Positions 8,125 to 16,168 of a stretch of DNA of 64,000 nt are shown one piece after another (position 1 is the first letter of the stretch; each line of letters starts with the position of its first letter). Below the pieces are notes generated by a model. That model was not told the origin of the DNA. It saw nothing but the letters and a program-made list of their open reading frames with translations, and did not search any database. The translations under genes and the position numbers were made by a program. This DNA comes from JBBRNH01 sp038230415. Its GTDB lineage: Bacteria > Bacteroidota > Bacteroidia > Cytophagales > Spirosomataceae. The DNA lies in assembly GCA_038230415.1 (NCBI GenBank), contig JBBRNH010000011.1, positions 26,187 to 90,186 of the forward strand. Direction: 5' to 3'.

Positions 8125-9195
8125 TCAAACCCACTCCCAGCGATGGCCGGGGCGCAGCCCTTCCCCTTTCTTTTGTTGGAGGAGCCGGGGGCGTTTGAAG
8201 CGCAATACCAGCAAGGCCAGCAATTTCTGCACCGGAATACCGTGTTGCTGATCGGTGAGGTCTTGGTTGGCACTGCCCGTTGCCGACGCAATGAGTTGAT
8301 CCAATTCGGAGGGTTTATCGAGCAGCGAACGGTCTGGGCGCGGCCCCCACGACGGATCAGCGGAGTCGGCATCGGCGAGATTGGCATTATCGGGGTTAGT
8401 CAGCCGTTTGCGGGCTTTTTGCAACACAAACGCGGGTAGCGGCTTAGTGAGGGCGTTCATCGAGCCGGGCGACAGCATCAGCCGGTACCGCTCCGGGTTG
8501 CTCAACAACTCTTTGTAAGCCAGCACCCGAAATAAATACATACTGGTTTCGCGATAAAAGCGCAGTTTGAAGTAGTTCGACTGGCCCTGCTGGTGCATCC
8601 GGGACTTGACGTGACCGATACCGCCGTTGTAGGCAGCCGCTACCAACGACCACGACCGGAGTTCGCCGTAGAGTTCGTGCAGGTAGTGGCAAACGGCTAC
8701 GGTTGCCTTGCGCAGATCTTTGCGCTCGTCAAGCTCATCGTTCACAATCAAGCCTAATTCACGGGCAGTTTGGGGCATAAGTTGCCAATAACCAACTGCA
8801 CCTTTTGGCGACACGCAGTCGTTTACCAATTCGCTTTCGGTGAGGGGCAGATACCGGAAATCACGCGGGATACGGTACTTGAACAGGATTGGATCAATGA
8901 TTGGAAAGAACGAAACGGAGCGTTTCCGCAAATCGTAAATGCACTCTTTCTGTGCGCCGTAGGTGCGCAGTGCCTGCACCCAGTGTCGCCATACGCCCGG
9001 CTCACCAATGGGCATCGCTTCTCCGCAAAAAAACACCGGAGCCACGTGCCGAACGGTGTCAACACTCATCAGGGCGGGGGCATTCAGGCTGCCAGAGACG
9101 GTGGCTATGCGGGCAGTATCTGCCGGGGCGGGAGCGGCTCCGGCCACCGAACCCGCGGCAGCCATGAGCAATGAGAATCCTACTTGTTTAATCAA
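8125..9195 (-). CDS. Secreted lytic transglycosylase (SLT/MltD type)
   Basis: About 356 residues with a signal peptide and an SLT domain in the middle: the catalytic glutamate lies in LPLTESELVND, followed by the family motifs GAVGYWQLMPQTAR and AAAYNGGIGHV. The enzyme cuts murein glycan strands with 1,6-anhydro product formation in the periplasm. No LysM repeats are seen; the C-terminal tail is low-complexity and basic. The frame opens with a TTG at 9222, but that lies inside the T-tract of the recQ terminator. TTG at 9195 (I-K-Q-V-G-F-S-L-L) gives a compact signal peptide and is preferred. No ATG is available before the signal core, so the start is uncertain. Confidence 0.85.
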   Translation of the reverse strand: MIKQVGFSLLMAAAGSVAGAAPAPADTARIATVSGSLNAPALMSVDTVRHVAPVFFCGEAMPIGEPGVWRHWVQALRTYGAQKECIYDLRKRSVSFFPIIDPILFKYRIPRDFRYLPLTESELVNDCVSPKGAVGYWQLMPQTARELGLIVNDELDERKDLRKATVAVCHYLHELYGELRSWSLVAAAYNGGIGHVKSRMHQQGQSNYFKLRFYRETSMYLFRVLAYKELLSNPERYRLMLSPGSMNALTKPLPAFVLQKARKRLTNPDNANLADADSADPSWGPRPDRSLLDKPSELDQLIASATGSANQDLTDQQHGIPVQKLLALLVLRFKRPRLLQQKKGEGLRPGHRWEWV

Positions 9196-9220
9196 AACGT
9201 TCGTGTTTGTTGTAAGGCAC

Positions 9221-9245
9221 AAAAAGGCGGGCTTTTCGGCCCGCC
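9221..9245 (-). terminator. Rho-independent terminator downstream of recQ
   Basis: Arms GGCGGGC (9226-9232) and GCCCGCC (9239-9245) with a six-base loop, followed on the minus strand by five T. It lies about 90 bases beyond the recQ stop and just ahead of the transglycosylase start. Confidence 0.75.
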
Positions 9246-9331
9246 ATCCTGCTTTAAGTCAATGACTATACCACGAAGTTAATTGTCCATCACCACATTA
9301 CCAAATTCGGGTTCTTGTTTTTATCCAACGA

Positions 9332-11467
9332 TCAACTTTGTAGTCCCCATACAATCCGTAGTGTATCGTAGCTGTATTTGCCGTTGAAAAACTCGTAAAT
9401 GGGCTTCATCGCGTTGTTTTCTACCCCCAACTCGCGCATGACCCGCTCAATGTCAGCGCGTTCTGCCGGGTCAACCAAATTCTCAATGGTGATCTCGTAT
9501 CCCGACCGGCGCAGGTACAGCAGGTGGCTGATAACGGTGCTGAGGTTGATATTTCGCTCGGCGCAAATCTCATTTACACTCAGCCCCCGGTTATATAAAT
9601 CGAGCGTTTGCTGGTAAGTCGAACCGCGTATGGTTGGGCTGTTTTGCTGATTTTCATCGCGAACATAATCCGTAATAATCTCCAGAAACTGCCGCCCGAA
9701 GAGTTGGAGTTTTCGCTCCCCGACCCCGCTCACGGCCCGGAGTTTGTCGGGCGTGGTAGGCCGTTGCCGGGCCATGTCTTCGAGGGTGGTATCGGTAAAA
9801 ATCACATACGGCGGCACGTTCTGGGCATCGGCGAGTTGCTTGCGAAGCACCCGGAGCCGCTCAAACAAATCGTTGCGGGTGGCTTCGGTTTTGGGTTTGC
9901 CTTTCTCCACAACGGGCTTCATCACGTCTTCGGGCCGCACGAGGTCAATCCGTCGCCCGTCATACAAGACCGACTGCGCCAGAATTCCGCGCCGGAGGGC
10001 ATAGTATTGGTCGTAGGCAATTTCGATCACGCCGATGTTGATGAGTTGATGGAGGTAATTGCGCCAGTCGTCGAATTTCAGGTCTTTGCCCGCGCCGTAT
10101 GTTTTCATCTGATCGTAGCCGCCCTGCAACACGGCCTGACTGCGGGAGCCGCGCAGAATGTCAATCAGCAGGTTCATTGGCACTTTTTCGCCCGCCCGGA
10201 TTATGGCCGAGAGTGCTTTTTGGGCCAGCACCGTACCGTCGAACGTGACGCGGGGATTGCGGCAGACATCGCAGTTGCCGCAGGGTTCGGGGAGTTCTTC
10301 GGAGAAATAACTGAGCAAAATCTGCCGTCGGCAGGTGTGCGCGTCGGCGTATTGCTGCATCCGTTCGAGCTTGGCGAGCTGCACACCGATATTGGCCGGT
10401 TCGTTCTGGGCCAGCATATCCTTGTAGGTAGCAACGTCGGCAAAGCTATAAAACAGCACCGTGTCGGAGTTCAGCCCATCGCGCCCGGCCCGCCCGATTT
10501 CCTGGTAAAAACTTTCGAGGTTCTTGGGCATATTGTAATGAATCACCCACCGCACGTTGCTCTTATCAATGCCCATCCCGAAGGCAATGGTGGCGCACAT
10601 AATCTTGATGTCGTCGCGGAGAAACGCTTCCTGCACCCGGCTCCGTTCTTCGCTGGGCATCCCGGCGTGGTAAAACCCGGCCATGAATCCCTTCTCCTGC
10701 AACTTGGCCGCTACGGATTCGGTGCTTTTGCGGCTCAGGCAGTAAATAATGCCCGACGTGTCGGGTTTCATCTGTAAGAGCCTGATAATCTGGGGCAAAC
10801 GACTCGTGCCGGGCAACACCTGCAAGCTCAGGTTGGGCCGGTTAAACGACGAAATAAACACTGCCGGGTCGGTCATGCCAAGCCGGGTGGCAATATCGTG
10901 GCGGGTGAGTTTGTCGGCGGTGGCCGTGAGGGCAACGGTTGTTACGTGCGGAAAGCGGTTTTTCAGGAGGTGCAACTGCGTGTATTCGGGCCGGAAATCA
11001 TGCCCCCACGACGAGATGCAGTGCGCTTCGTCAATGGCAAAGAGCGACACGTTGATGCGTTCGAGAAACCCGAAGAACGATTCTGACAGCAGTTTTTCGG
11101 GCGAGACATAGAGCAGTTTGAGTTTCCCGGCAAGGCAATCCTCTTCGATCTGACGTTGTTCGCGGCTGCCCTGGCTGCTGTTGAGGTAGGCCGCCGGAAC
11201 GCCGTTGAGCAGCAACGCGCCCACCTGATCTTTCATGAGCGCAATGAGGGGCGAGACCACAACGGTTGTGCCGGATTTCATCAGGGCCGGAATCTGAAAA
11301 CACACCGATTTGCCTCCGCCCGTTGGCATCAGCACCACCGTATCTCGCCCCGACAGCACCGACCGGATAATGGCTTCCTGCTCGTGCCGAAAGCTATCGT
11401 AGCCGTAGTATCGTTTGAGGTAATCGGCGGGTTGGGTAAGAGGAGCAGTTTTATGGTTCGTCAGCAT
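9332..11467 (-). CDS. recQ: ATP-dependent DNA helicase RecQ
   Basis: A 711-residue 3'-5' superfamily 2 helicase used in recombination and fork repair. Motifs: Walker A TGGGKS (about residues 49-54), Walker B DEAH (about 146-149), SSWGHDFRPEY (aromatic-rich loop), the QEIGRAGRDG motif VI, and the zinc site with C-R-R-Q, then C-G-N-C-D-V-C near residues 375-400. A winged-helix RQC part follows, then an HRDC domain (LRVLRKQLADAQNVPPYVIF). The last 110 residues add a helix-turn-helix domain (TLDLYNRGLSVNEICAERN), which is seen in Bacteroidota and some other RecQ proteins but not in E. coli. The gene stands alone on the minus strand. Confidence 0.97.
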   Translation of the reverse strand: MLTNHKTAPLTQPADYLKRYYGYDSFRHEQEAIIRSVLSGRDTVVLMPTGGGKSVCFQIPALMKSGTTVVVSPLIALMKDQVGALLLNGVPAAYLNSSQGSREQRQIEEDCLAGKLKLLYVSPEKLLSESFFGFLERINVSLFAIDEAHCISSWGHDFRPEYTQLHLLKNRFPHVTTVALTATADKLTRHDIATRLGMTDPAVFISSFNRPNLSLQVLPGTSRLPQIIRLLQMKPDTSGIIYCLSRKSTESVAAKLQEKGFMAGFYHAGMPSEERSRVQEAFLRDDIKIMCATIAFGMGIDKSNVRWVIHYNMPKNLESFYQEIGRAGRDGLNSDTVLFYSFADVATYKDMLAQNEPANIGVQLAKLERMQQYADAHTCRRQILLSYFSEELPEPCGNCDVCRNPRVTFDGTVLAQKALSAIIRAGEKVPMNLLIDILRGSRSQAVLQGGYDQMKTYGAGKDLKFDDWRNYLHQLINIGVIEIAYDQYYALRRGILAQSVLYDGRRIDLVRPEDVMKPVVEKGKPKTEATRNDLFERLRVLRKQLADAQNVPPYVIFTDTTLEDMARQRPTTPDKLRAVSGVGERKLQLFGRQFLEIITDYVRDENQQNSPTIRGSTYQQTLDLYNRGLSVNEICAERNINLSTVISHLLYLRRSGYEITIENLVDPAERADIERVMRELGVENNAMKPIYEFFNGKYSYDTLRIVWGLQS

Positions 11468-11535
11468 CAGAGCGGGTGGTTAGCCATCTGTCAAATTTAC
11501 AAAAAAATGACGAAAACCGCTTTGACCGCCCAACG

Positions 11536-12342
11536 CTATTCCAGCGCGAAAACAATGGGCAGCGTGAACCGAACCCGAACCGCCCGGCCAGCCTGTTTGC
11601 CGGGTTTCCAGCGCGGCATCTGTTCGATTACCCGTTTGGCTTCTTCGTCGCAGCCGAAACCAATGCCGCGCAGCAGTTGCACATCGGCAATGCTGCCATC
11701 GGCATTGACCACAAAACCCACAAATACCCGGCCCGACACGTTTGCCCGCGAAGCCGGGGCGGGGTAGCGCAGGTTTTGGGACAGATGGCGTTGCAGGGCG
11801 GCTGTACCACCCGGAAAATCAGGATTTTGCTCAACCACCAGAAACGGCTCCTCCGAAACGGGGGCCGTTTCGATAGCCTGCTCAACCCGCGAGGGCGCAG
11901 CATCTTCGGGCGGAAGTATGATTTCTTCGCCGTTGCCGGTCTCTTCGGCGGTTTTATCGCCTGACGTGGCATCCCGAAAATCCTCGACGGTCGGCGGTGT
12001 TTCTTCGATTGTCACGGCGGCATCGGGCAAGATGAGCGGGGGCAAATTGCGGACGGTAGCCACCGGCGGGGCAGTTTCGGGCAAGGCCAACCGAATGGGT
12101 GGCTCAACGGGTGGGGCAACGGGCAGTTTAGTCAGCGTTGCTTCTTTCATCCAGAAGTCGGCTTTTTTCGCTACCAATTCGTTCAGTAAAGCGGGCGTGA
12201 GCAGGGCCAGCAAAAACAAACCGACACCTAACCCCAATGCACGGGCGAGTGTCGGTCGGTAATGTTGGCGCAGGTCAAAGGCTCCGTAGGCCCGGTTTCG
12301 ACCGGCAAAAATCAGTTCGTCAAGTGTAACAACAGGTTCCAT
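11536..12342 (-). CDS. TonB-family energy transducer
   Basis: A 268-residue TonB. Residues 1-32 are the short cytoplasmic part typical of Bacteroidota TonB (LDELIFAGRNRAYGAFDLRQHY), followed by one membrane helix (about 35-55). A proline-rich periplasmic spacer comes next (PVAPPVEPPIRL), then the C-terminal TonB fold with FPGGTAALQRHLSQNLRYP, SGRVFVGFVVNADGSI and the ending WKPGKQAGRAVRVRFTLPI. It should couple the proton motive force to outer-membrane SusC/TonB-dependent receptors together with ExbB/ExbD, which are not in this window. The cytoplasmic N-terminus shows that it is a true anchored TonB, unlike the protein at 6573. Confidence 0.92.
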   Translation of the reverse strand: MEPVVTLDELIFAGRNRAYGAFDLRQHYRPTLARALGLGVGLFLLALLTPALLNELVAKKADFWMKEATLTKLPVAPPVEPPIRLALPETAPPVATVRNLPPLILPDAAVTIEETPPTVEDFRDATSGDKTAEETGNGEEIILPPEDAAPSRVEQAIETAPVSEEPFLVVEQNPDFPGGTAALQRHLSQNLRYPAPASRANVSGRVFVGFVVNADGSIADVQLLRGIGFGCDEEAKRVIEQMPRWKPGKQAGRAVRVRFTLPIVFALE

Positions 12343-12435
12343 CGTTTTCGGGATTTTGTTTAACCCGTAGATGAAATGAGGGCGGTGTTTGCATAAACCA
12401 CTATTCTGGACAACAAGAGCGGGCTTGCACCCGCG

Positions 12436-12551
12436 CTACACGCTCATCAGCGATTCGCGACGGCGCATCTTGCCTGCCGGGATGCCGAACATCATCTTGA
12501 ACCGGCGGCAGAAGCAGGCCGTGTCTTTGTAGCCCACCTCAGAGCCAATAT
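12436..12551 (-). pseudogene. Detached 3' end of an AraC-family regulator gene (copy A)
   Basis: The minus strand reads HIGSEVGYKDTACFCRRF and continues KMMFGIPAGKMRRRESLMSV then stop. This is the second helix-turn-helix and tail of an AraC-type protein. It is about 90% identical over 110 bases to the true end of the intact araC-like gene at 13519-13629. Of about 11 base differences, most are synonymous and only two residues in the shared part change (Y to C, N to S). The copy breaks off abruptly at about 12551 with no upstream reading frame. It is either the original end of the araC gene left by an insertion, or the remnant of a paralogue. Confidence 0.85.
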
Positions 12552-12562
12552 GTTTTAGGACG

Positions 12563-13195
12563 CTAATCCGCAGAATTTCCGCTGAAATTTACCCAATCAG
12601 TAACTAACTGTGAATATTCTTTAAATGTAAGTTCTTCCACAATCCACTGACTTTCAGCACACAGTTCTGGTAACGCTTTGACAAACTCCTTGTATTCGTC
12701 AACCAAAATACTGGCACTGGGAATTGTTTCAGCCGTTTTGCTACTCAACCAATCGCGAATAGATTTTATTGCCTTAATCGGGTCGTCTTTATGAGACTGT
12801 ATGTCTTGACCCGATAAATCTGAAATGAATTGTTTGAATCGAAACTGTTCGCTTTCAATGATTATGTACTCTTTGTCTTTGTGGACTTTGCTACCGAACT
12901 GTTTGCTGCCAATAAAGATACCCAATTCAAGCGGCATATTGAAGCGGGGTAGATTTCCGGTTTCGCTGAGCGTAACCCGAGACAAATCATGTATGGCATA
13001 CTTTGATTGCTCTATCAGCGAAACAATGTTCTGTATCCGGATGCCATGAGAATCGCTAAACTCTTTAGCACATCGCAAGGTGAATTTGCACCGAAAAACC
13101 GTGAAAACTATTGCGTTGAAAATCTCATCATAATCACTGTCAAACGGGCAGTTTATGAACACATTACGGTGGTAATTGCCGTTCAACTTACTCAT
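12563..13195 (-). CDS. Unknown protein with nucleotide/NAD-processing (TIR- or deoxyribosyltransferase-like) motifs
   Basis: A 210-residue protein I cannot name. The N-terminus NVFINCPFDSDYDEIFNAIVF begins with a strand and a C-P-F-D turn; then comes IRIQNIVSLIEQSKYAIHDLSR, then FNMPLELGIFIGSKQFG. The order (strand, helix, I-x-x-S-x-x-A-I-x-D-L-S, then x-P-x-E-L-G-x-x-x-G) is the layout of nucleoside deoxyribosyltransferase and TIR-like Rossmann proteins, where the E of ELG is catalytic. This is a pattern match by eye, not a family assignment. Its start overlaps the upstream small gene by 4 bases (ATGA), so the two are translated together. Base composition is more AT-rich than its surroundings. 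It lies between two araC gene-end copies. Confidence 0.7.
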   Translation of the reverse strand: MSKLNGNYHRNVFINCPFDSDYDEIFNAIVFTVFRCKFTLRCAKEFSDSHGIRIQNIVSLIEQSKYAIHDLSRVTLSETGNLPRFNMPLELGIFIGSKQFGSKVHKDKEYIIIESEQFRFKQFISDLSGQDIQSHKDDPIKAIKSIRDWLSSKTAETIPSASILVDEYKEFVKALPELCAESQWIVEELTFKEYSQLVTDWVNFSGNSAD

Positions 13196-13452
13196 CTACC
13201 AATATGCCTGTTTTTTACAGCAATCACCGCTTTTTCGGCCTTGATAGCCGTCTCACGATCAACACTTGGGTTTCCTTTTACTACTGCTTTCTCTTTACGA
13301 ACGCCTTTAAATGGCGTTCCATCTGATTTAACCTCTAAAAAACGGCCAGTAGTAGTGTCACGCTTAACGTAATTGCCCGTTGCGGGGTTGTAAACCTGCG
13401 AACGGCCCGAAACAGCCCCTTTTCGAGAGCTTGTGCCTGTATTTCTCGCCAT
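13192..13452 (-). CDS. Small basic partner protein of the 12563 gene
   Basis: An 86-residue lysine- and arginine-rich protein, starting MARNTGTSSRKGAVSG, with the block VYNPATGNYVKRDTTTGRF and LEVKSDGTPFKGVRKEKAVV. It looks like a small two-stranded repeat (x-Y-x-K-R-D-x-x-T-G-R-F) with a helical tail. A longer frame starts at 13479, but ATG 13452 has an A-rich leader on the coding strand and a promoter-like box about 17 bases upstream. It overlaps the next gene by 4 bases and so forms a two-gene operon with it. I do not recognise a function. It could be an antitoxin or specificity partner, which is guesswork. Confidence 0.6.
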   Translation of the reverse strand: MARNTGTSSRKGAVSGRSQVYNPATGNYVKRDTTTGRFLEVKSDGTPFKGVRKEKAVVKGNPSVDRETAIKAEKAVIAVKNRHIGR

Positions 13453-13468
13453 CGTTTTGTTCTTTTCG

Positions 13469-13476
13469 TAAAGGTA
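13469..13476 (-). promoter_or_regulatory. Candidate -7 box for the two-gene islet
   Basis: On the minus strand the box reads TACCTTTA (7 of 8 to the Bacteroidota TAnnTTTG element), 17 bases before the ATG at 13452. The A-rich leader GAAAAGAACAAAACG follows, as is usual for Bacteroidota translation starts. The -33 element is weak. Confidence 0.35.
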
Positions 13477-13518
13477 CATCGTTTACACGTGAACGAATAG
13501 ACATGATCGAAAAGCAGC

Positions 13519-14445
13519 CTACACGTTCATCAGCGATTCGCGACGGCGCATTTTGCCCGCCGGGATGCCGAACATCATCTTGAACCGGCGGCAGAAATAA
13601 GCGGTGTCTTTGTAGCCGACTTCGGAGCCGATGGCCCGGATGCTCTTTTTACTGGTGCGGAGCAAGCCAACGGCGGCTTCCATACGCTGATACTCGATGT
13701 AGTCCTGCGGATTGATGCCGGTGAGCATCTTGAAATACTGCCCCACGTAGTCTTCTGACACGTTGGCAACGTTGGCAAGCACTTTGTTGGAGAGGTCGCC
13801 ACCGAGGTTATCTTTGATGTAGGCAAAAATATCGATCAGGCGCGGGTCTTTGAAGTAGGTGCTGTTGGTCACCAACTGCTCCACAAACAGGTGATTTTTG
13901 AGGATATACCGAATGATTTCGATCACGATTTCTTCGGTTTTGATCTTAATCACGCGGCCTTTACCGGCTAAATCGGTCAGGTCTTCATACAGAATCTGGT
14001 AAATGGCATCGGCCAGCCGCGTGTCTGACTTGATGATGAATGGCGGCACATCGAGCGAGTTGAAGAAATTCACCGAGTCGAACACCTTAGCCTCGAACGA
14101 TACCAGGCCAAACGAGTTAGGCAGGGTGCCAATCTGCTGCGGGCTGCGGCTCGATTCCCAATAGCTCTCGCGGTGGGTCATAAACTCCTCGTTCGAGACA
14201 ACTTTCGGGTTGGCTCCTTCGCCGTAGGTCACCGTAACGTGCTTGCCGCCCGGAATAAACAGCATATCGCCCTTATCAACTTCCTGCTCATCGTCGCCGA
14301 ATTTCACGGTGCCGTTGTAGAGAATCGTGATCGAGTTCTCGACATCGTAGAAATTCTTGATCGTTATTGGCTGCAAAATCCGAATGGTTCGGGCCTTGAT
14401 GAACTTCACGCCTAACGATTCGATAATCTTGTTGTAGTCTTCCAT
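13519..14445 (-). CDS. AraC-family transcriptional regulator
   Basis: About 308 residues. The N-terminal part is a cupin-like sensing domain (ITILYNGTVKFGDDEQEVDKGDMLFIPGG, given here as ITILYNGTVKFGD and KGDMLFIPGG), with a helical middle. The C-terminal 100 residues are a double helix-turn-helix of AraC type (LANVANVSEDYVGQYFKMLT and GSEVGYKDTAYFCRRFK). ATG 14445 (M-E-D-Y-N-K) is chosen over the frame opening at 14493, which would start inside the promoter repeats. The 3' end is the copy-B end of the duplicated segment (13519-13629). Two 12-base direct repeats sit upstream at 14492-14521, a possible self-regulation site. Confidence 0.9.
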   Translation of the reverse strand: MEDYNKIIESLGVKFIKARTIRILQPITIKNFYDVENSITILYNGTVKFGDDEQEVDKGDMLFIPGGKHVTVTYGEGANPKVVSNEEFMTHRESYWESSRSPQQIGTLPNSFGLVSFEAKVFDSVNFFNSLDVPPFIIKSDTRLADAIYQILYEDLTDLAGKGRVIKIKTEEIVIEIIRYILKNHLFVEQLVTNSTYFKDPRLIDIFAYIKDNLGGDLSNKVLANVANVSEDYVGQYFKMLTGINPQDYIEYQRMEAAVGLLRTSKKSIRAIGSEVGYKDTAYFCRRFKMMFGIPAGKMRRRESLMNV

Positions 14446-14491
14446 CTTGCAAAAAGGTTTTACACGGTTGGTGTGATTGGTGTGATTTTGC

Positions 14492-14521
14492 ACAAAACTA
14501 ATAAATTGGACAAAACTAATA
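14492..14521 (-). promoter_or_regulatory. Tandem 12-base direct repeats upstream of the araC-like gene
   Basis: The word TATTAGTTTTGT (minus strand) occurs twice, at 14510-14521 and 14492-14503, exactly 18 bases apart. Each copy contains a perfect TAnnTTTG -7 box (TAGTTTTG). AraC-family proteins bind direct repeats, so this may be promoter and operator together. A further tandem of GTGTGATT lies next to it at about 14470-14488. Confidence 0.5.
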
Positions 14522-14542
14522 CAATAAAAATAGTTTCACTGG

Positions 14543-14582
14543 CAAAAAAAAAGAGTGCGTCTCCTTGCCGGAAACGCACTCT
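14543..14582 (-). terminator. Strong rho-independent terminator of the acyl-CoA dehydrogenase gene
   Basis: A 13-bp stem (14552-14564 with 14570-14582, two imperfect pairs) with a 5-base loop, followed on the minus strand by nine T. It lies 37 bases after the dehydrogenase stop. Its sequence resembles CRISPR spacer 6 (see findings). Confidence 0.9.
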
Positions 14583-14618
14583 GTACGCATCAAAAATAGA
14601 CTTTTACCGGGAAACGAC

Positions 14619-15788
14619 TCAGCGAATCAGTTCGCGGGCGATCACTAATTTCTGGATTTCGGACGTACCCTCGTATATCTGCGTAATCTTGGCATCGCGC
14701 ATCATGCGTTCAACGTGAAACTCTTTTACGTAGCCGTAGCCGCCGTGAATCTGCACGGCTTCGGTGGTGGCCCACATCGCTACGTCAGACGCAAACAGCT
14801 TTGCCATTGCTGCGGCCTGCACATAGTCTTTGTGTTCGTCTTTGAGCCGGGCGGCTTTGTAAACCAGCAATCGGGCCGCTTCGATTTTCGTTGCCATCTC
14901 CGCCAGTTTGAATTGAATGGCCTGATGCTCAAAGATTTGCTTGCCAAACGCCTTGCGCTCCTGACTGTATTTGAGTGCCAATTCAAACGCGCCGGCGGCA
15001 ATGCCCAACGCCTGAGCCGCAATGCCAATGCGCCCGCCGTTGAGGGTACTCATGGCAAACTTAAACCCGAAGCCGTCGGCCCCGATCCGGTTTTCTTTCG
15101 GCACCCGCACATCCGTAAACAGCAGCGAGTGGGTATCAGAAGCCCGGATACCCATTTTGTCTTCTTTTTTGCCCACCGCAAAGCCCGGTGCGCCCTTCTC
15201 AACAATCAGGCAGTTGATACCTTTATGTTTTTTGGCAACGTCGGTTTGGGCAATCACCAAACATATCCCCGACGAGCCACCGTTGGTAATCCAGTTTTTG
15301 GTGCCGTTCACGAGGTAGTAATCACCCATGTCTTCGGCGGTGGTTTGCTGGGATGTGGCATCCGAACCGGCTTCGGGTTCTGACAGACAAAACGCACCAA
15401 TGGTCTCGCCGGTGGCAAGGCGGGTCAGGTATTTTTCTTTCTGTTCTTCGGTACCGTAGGCTTCTAACCCGTAACAAACCAGCGAGTTATTGACCGACAT
15501 GATGACCGAGGCCGAGGCATCAATCTTAGAAATTTCTTCCATCGCCAGCACGTAAGACACCGTGTCCATACCGCCCCCGCCGTATTCGGGCGAGACCATC
15601 ATGCCCATAAAACCGAGTTGTCCCATTTTACGGACTTGTTCGGCGGGGAATTTAGCGTCGTTGTCGCGCTCAACGATGCCGGGGAGGAGTTCGGTCTGGG
15701 CAAAATCGCGGGCGGCTTCCTGCACGGCGCGGTGTTCTTCGCTGAGGTTAAAATCTAAGCCTTCGAGTGCATATGATTCGGTTGTCAT
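14619..15788 (-). CDS. Acyl-CoA dehydrogenase (short/medium chain type)
   Basis: A 389-residue flavoenzyme that oxidises acyl-CoA to trans-2-enoyl-CoA in fatty acid or branched-chain degradation, passing electrons to electron transfer flavoprotein. Signatures: GAFCLSEPEAGSDATSQQT (first family signature), QERKAFGKQIFEHQAIQFKL, the QIHGGYGYVKEFHVERMMRD block and the catalytic-base region QIYEGTSEIQ. Length is normal. The closest character is the butyryl-CoA dehydrogenase type. It has its own terminator and no partner genes nearby. Confidence 0.95.
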   Translation of the reverse strand: MTTESYALEGLDFNLSEEHRAVQEAARDFAQTELLPGIVERDNDAKFPAEQVRKMGQLGFMGMMVSPEYGGGGMDTVSYVLAMEEISKIDASASVIMSVNNSLVCYGLEAYGTEEQKEKYLTRLATGETIGAFCLSEPEAGSDATSQQTTAEDMGDYYLVNGTKNWITNGGSSGICLVIAQTDVAKKHKGINCLIVEKGAPGFAVGKKEDKMGIRASDTHSLLFTDVRVPKENRIGADGFGFKFAMSTLNGGRIGIAAQALGIAAGAFELALKYSQERKAFGKQIFEHQAIQFKLAEMATKIEAARLLVYKAARLKDEHKDYVQAAAMAKLFASDVAMWATTEAVQIHGGYGYVKEFHVERMMRDAKITQIYEGTSEIQKLVIARELIR

Positions 15789-15914
15789 ATTTTTTGCCGG
15801 TTGTTGATGATTTTATATGTAAAATTAGAAAAGATTGATCAAACAGAACGCTGTGTTACACAATATCATTATGTGTATATATAGTAGCACCCCGTTCACT
15901 ATTCACTTGCCCGC

Positions 15915-16168
15915 ATGACTGCCCAACCTCATTTGCACTGATTGTTTACCCTTATCCGCTTACTAAACGACCGCCCCGGCCAAACGGTTTCGCAAGCTGC
16001 CCACCTGCTCGACACCACGCCCCGGACGGTGTATCACTACCTCGAAACGCTCGAAGACCTCGGCTACTGCATTGACAAAGACAGCCACGACCGCTATTTT
16101 CTGTTCGAGGCCGACTGCGCCCACCGCCCGGCGTTTACGGCTGAGGAGTCAGCGTTGGTGGTGCGGTC
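15915..16168 (+). pseudogene. Broken WYL-type (YafY-like) transcriptional regulator
   Basis: ATG 15915 starts M-T-A-Q-P-H-L-H, then an in-frame TGA at 15939-15941 where an arginine CGA would be a one-base change away. The frame then goes on L-F-T-L-I-R-L-L-N-D-R-P-G-Q-T-V with a clear winged helix-turn-helix (SQAAHLLDTTPRTVYHYLET), ending in FTAEESALVVR at about 16165. After that the reading frame (to 16286) turns into a hydrophobic sequence unlike a WYL domain. The family normally continues for about 200 more residues with the WYL ligand domain, so both an early stop and a 3' truncation are present. The break marks the left edge of the CRISPR-Cas region. Confidence 0.75.

Noticed and set aside
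9196..9222. The longest start (TTG 9222) of the lytic transglycosylase
   Set aside because: This codon lies in the T-tract of the recQ terminator, so the start at 9195 is more plausible.
12436..12551. A second complete AraC-family gene
   Set aside because: Only the last 38 codons exist; upstream of 12551 the frame runs into unrelated sequence and stops.
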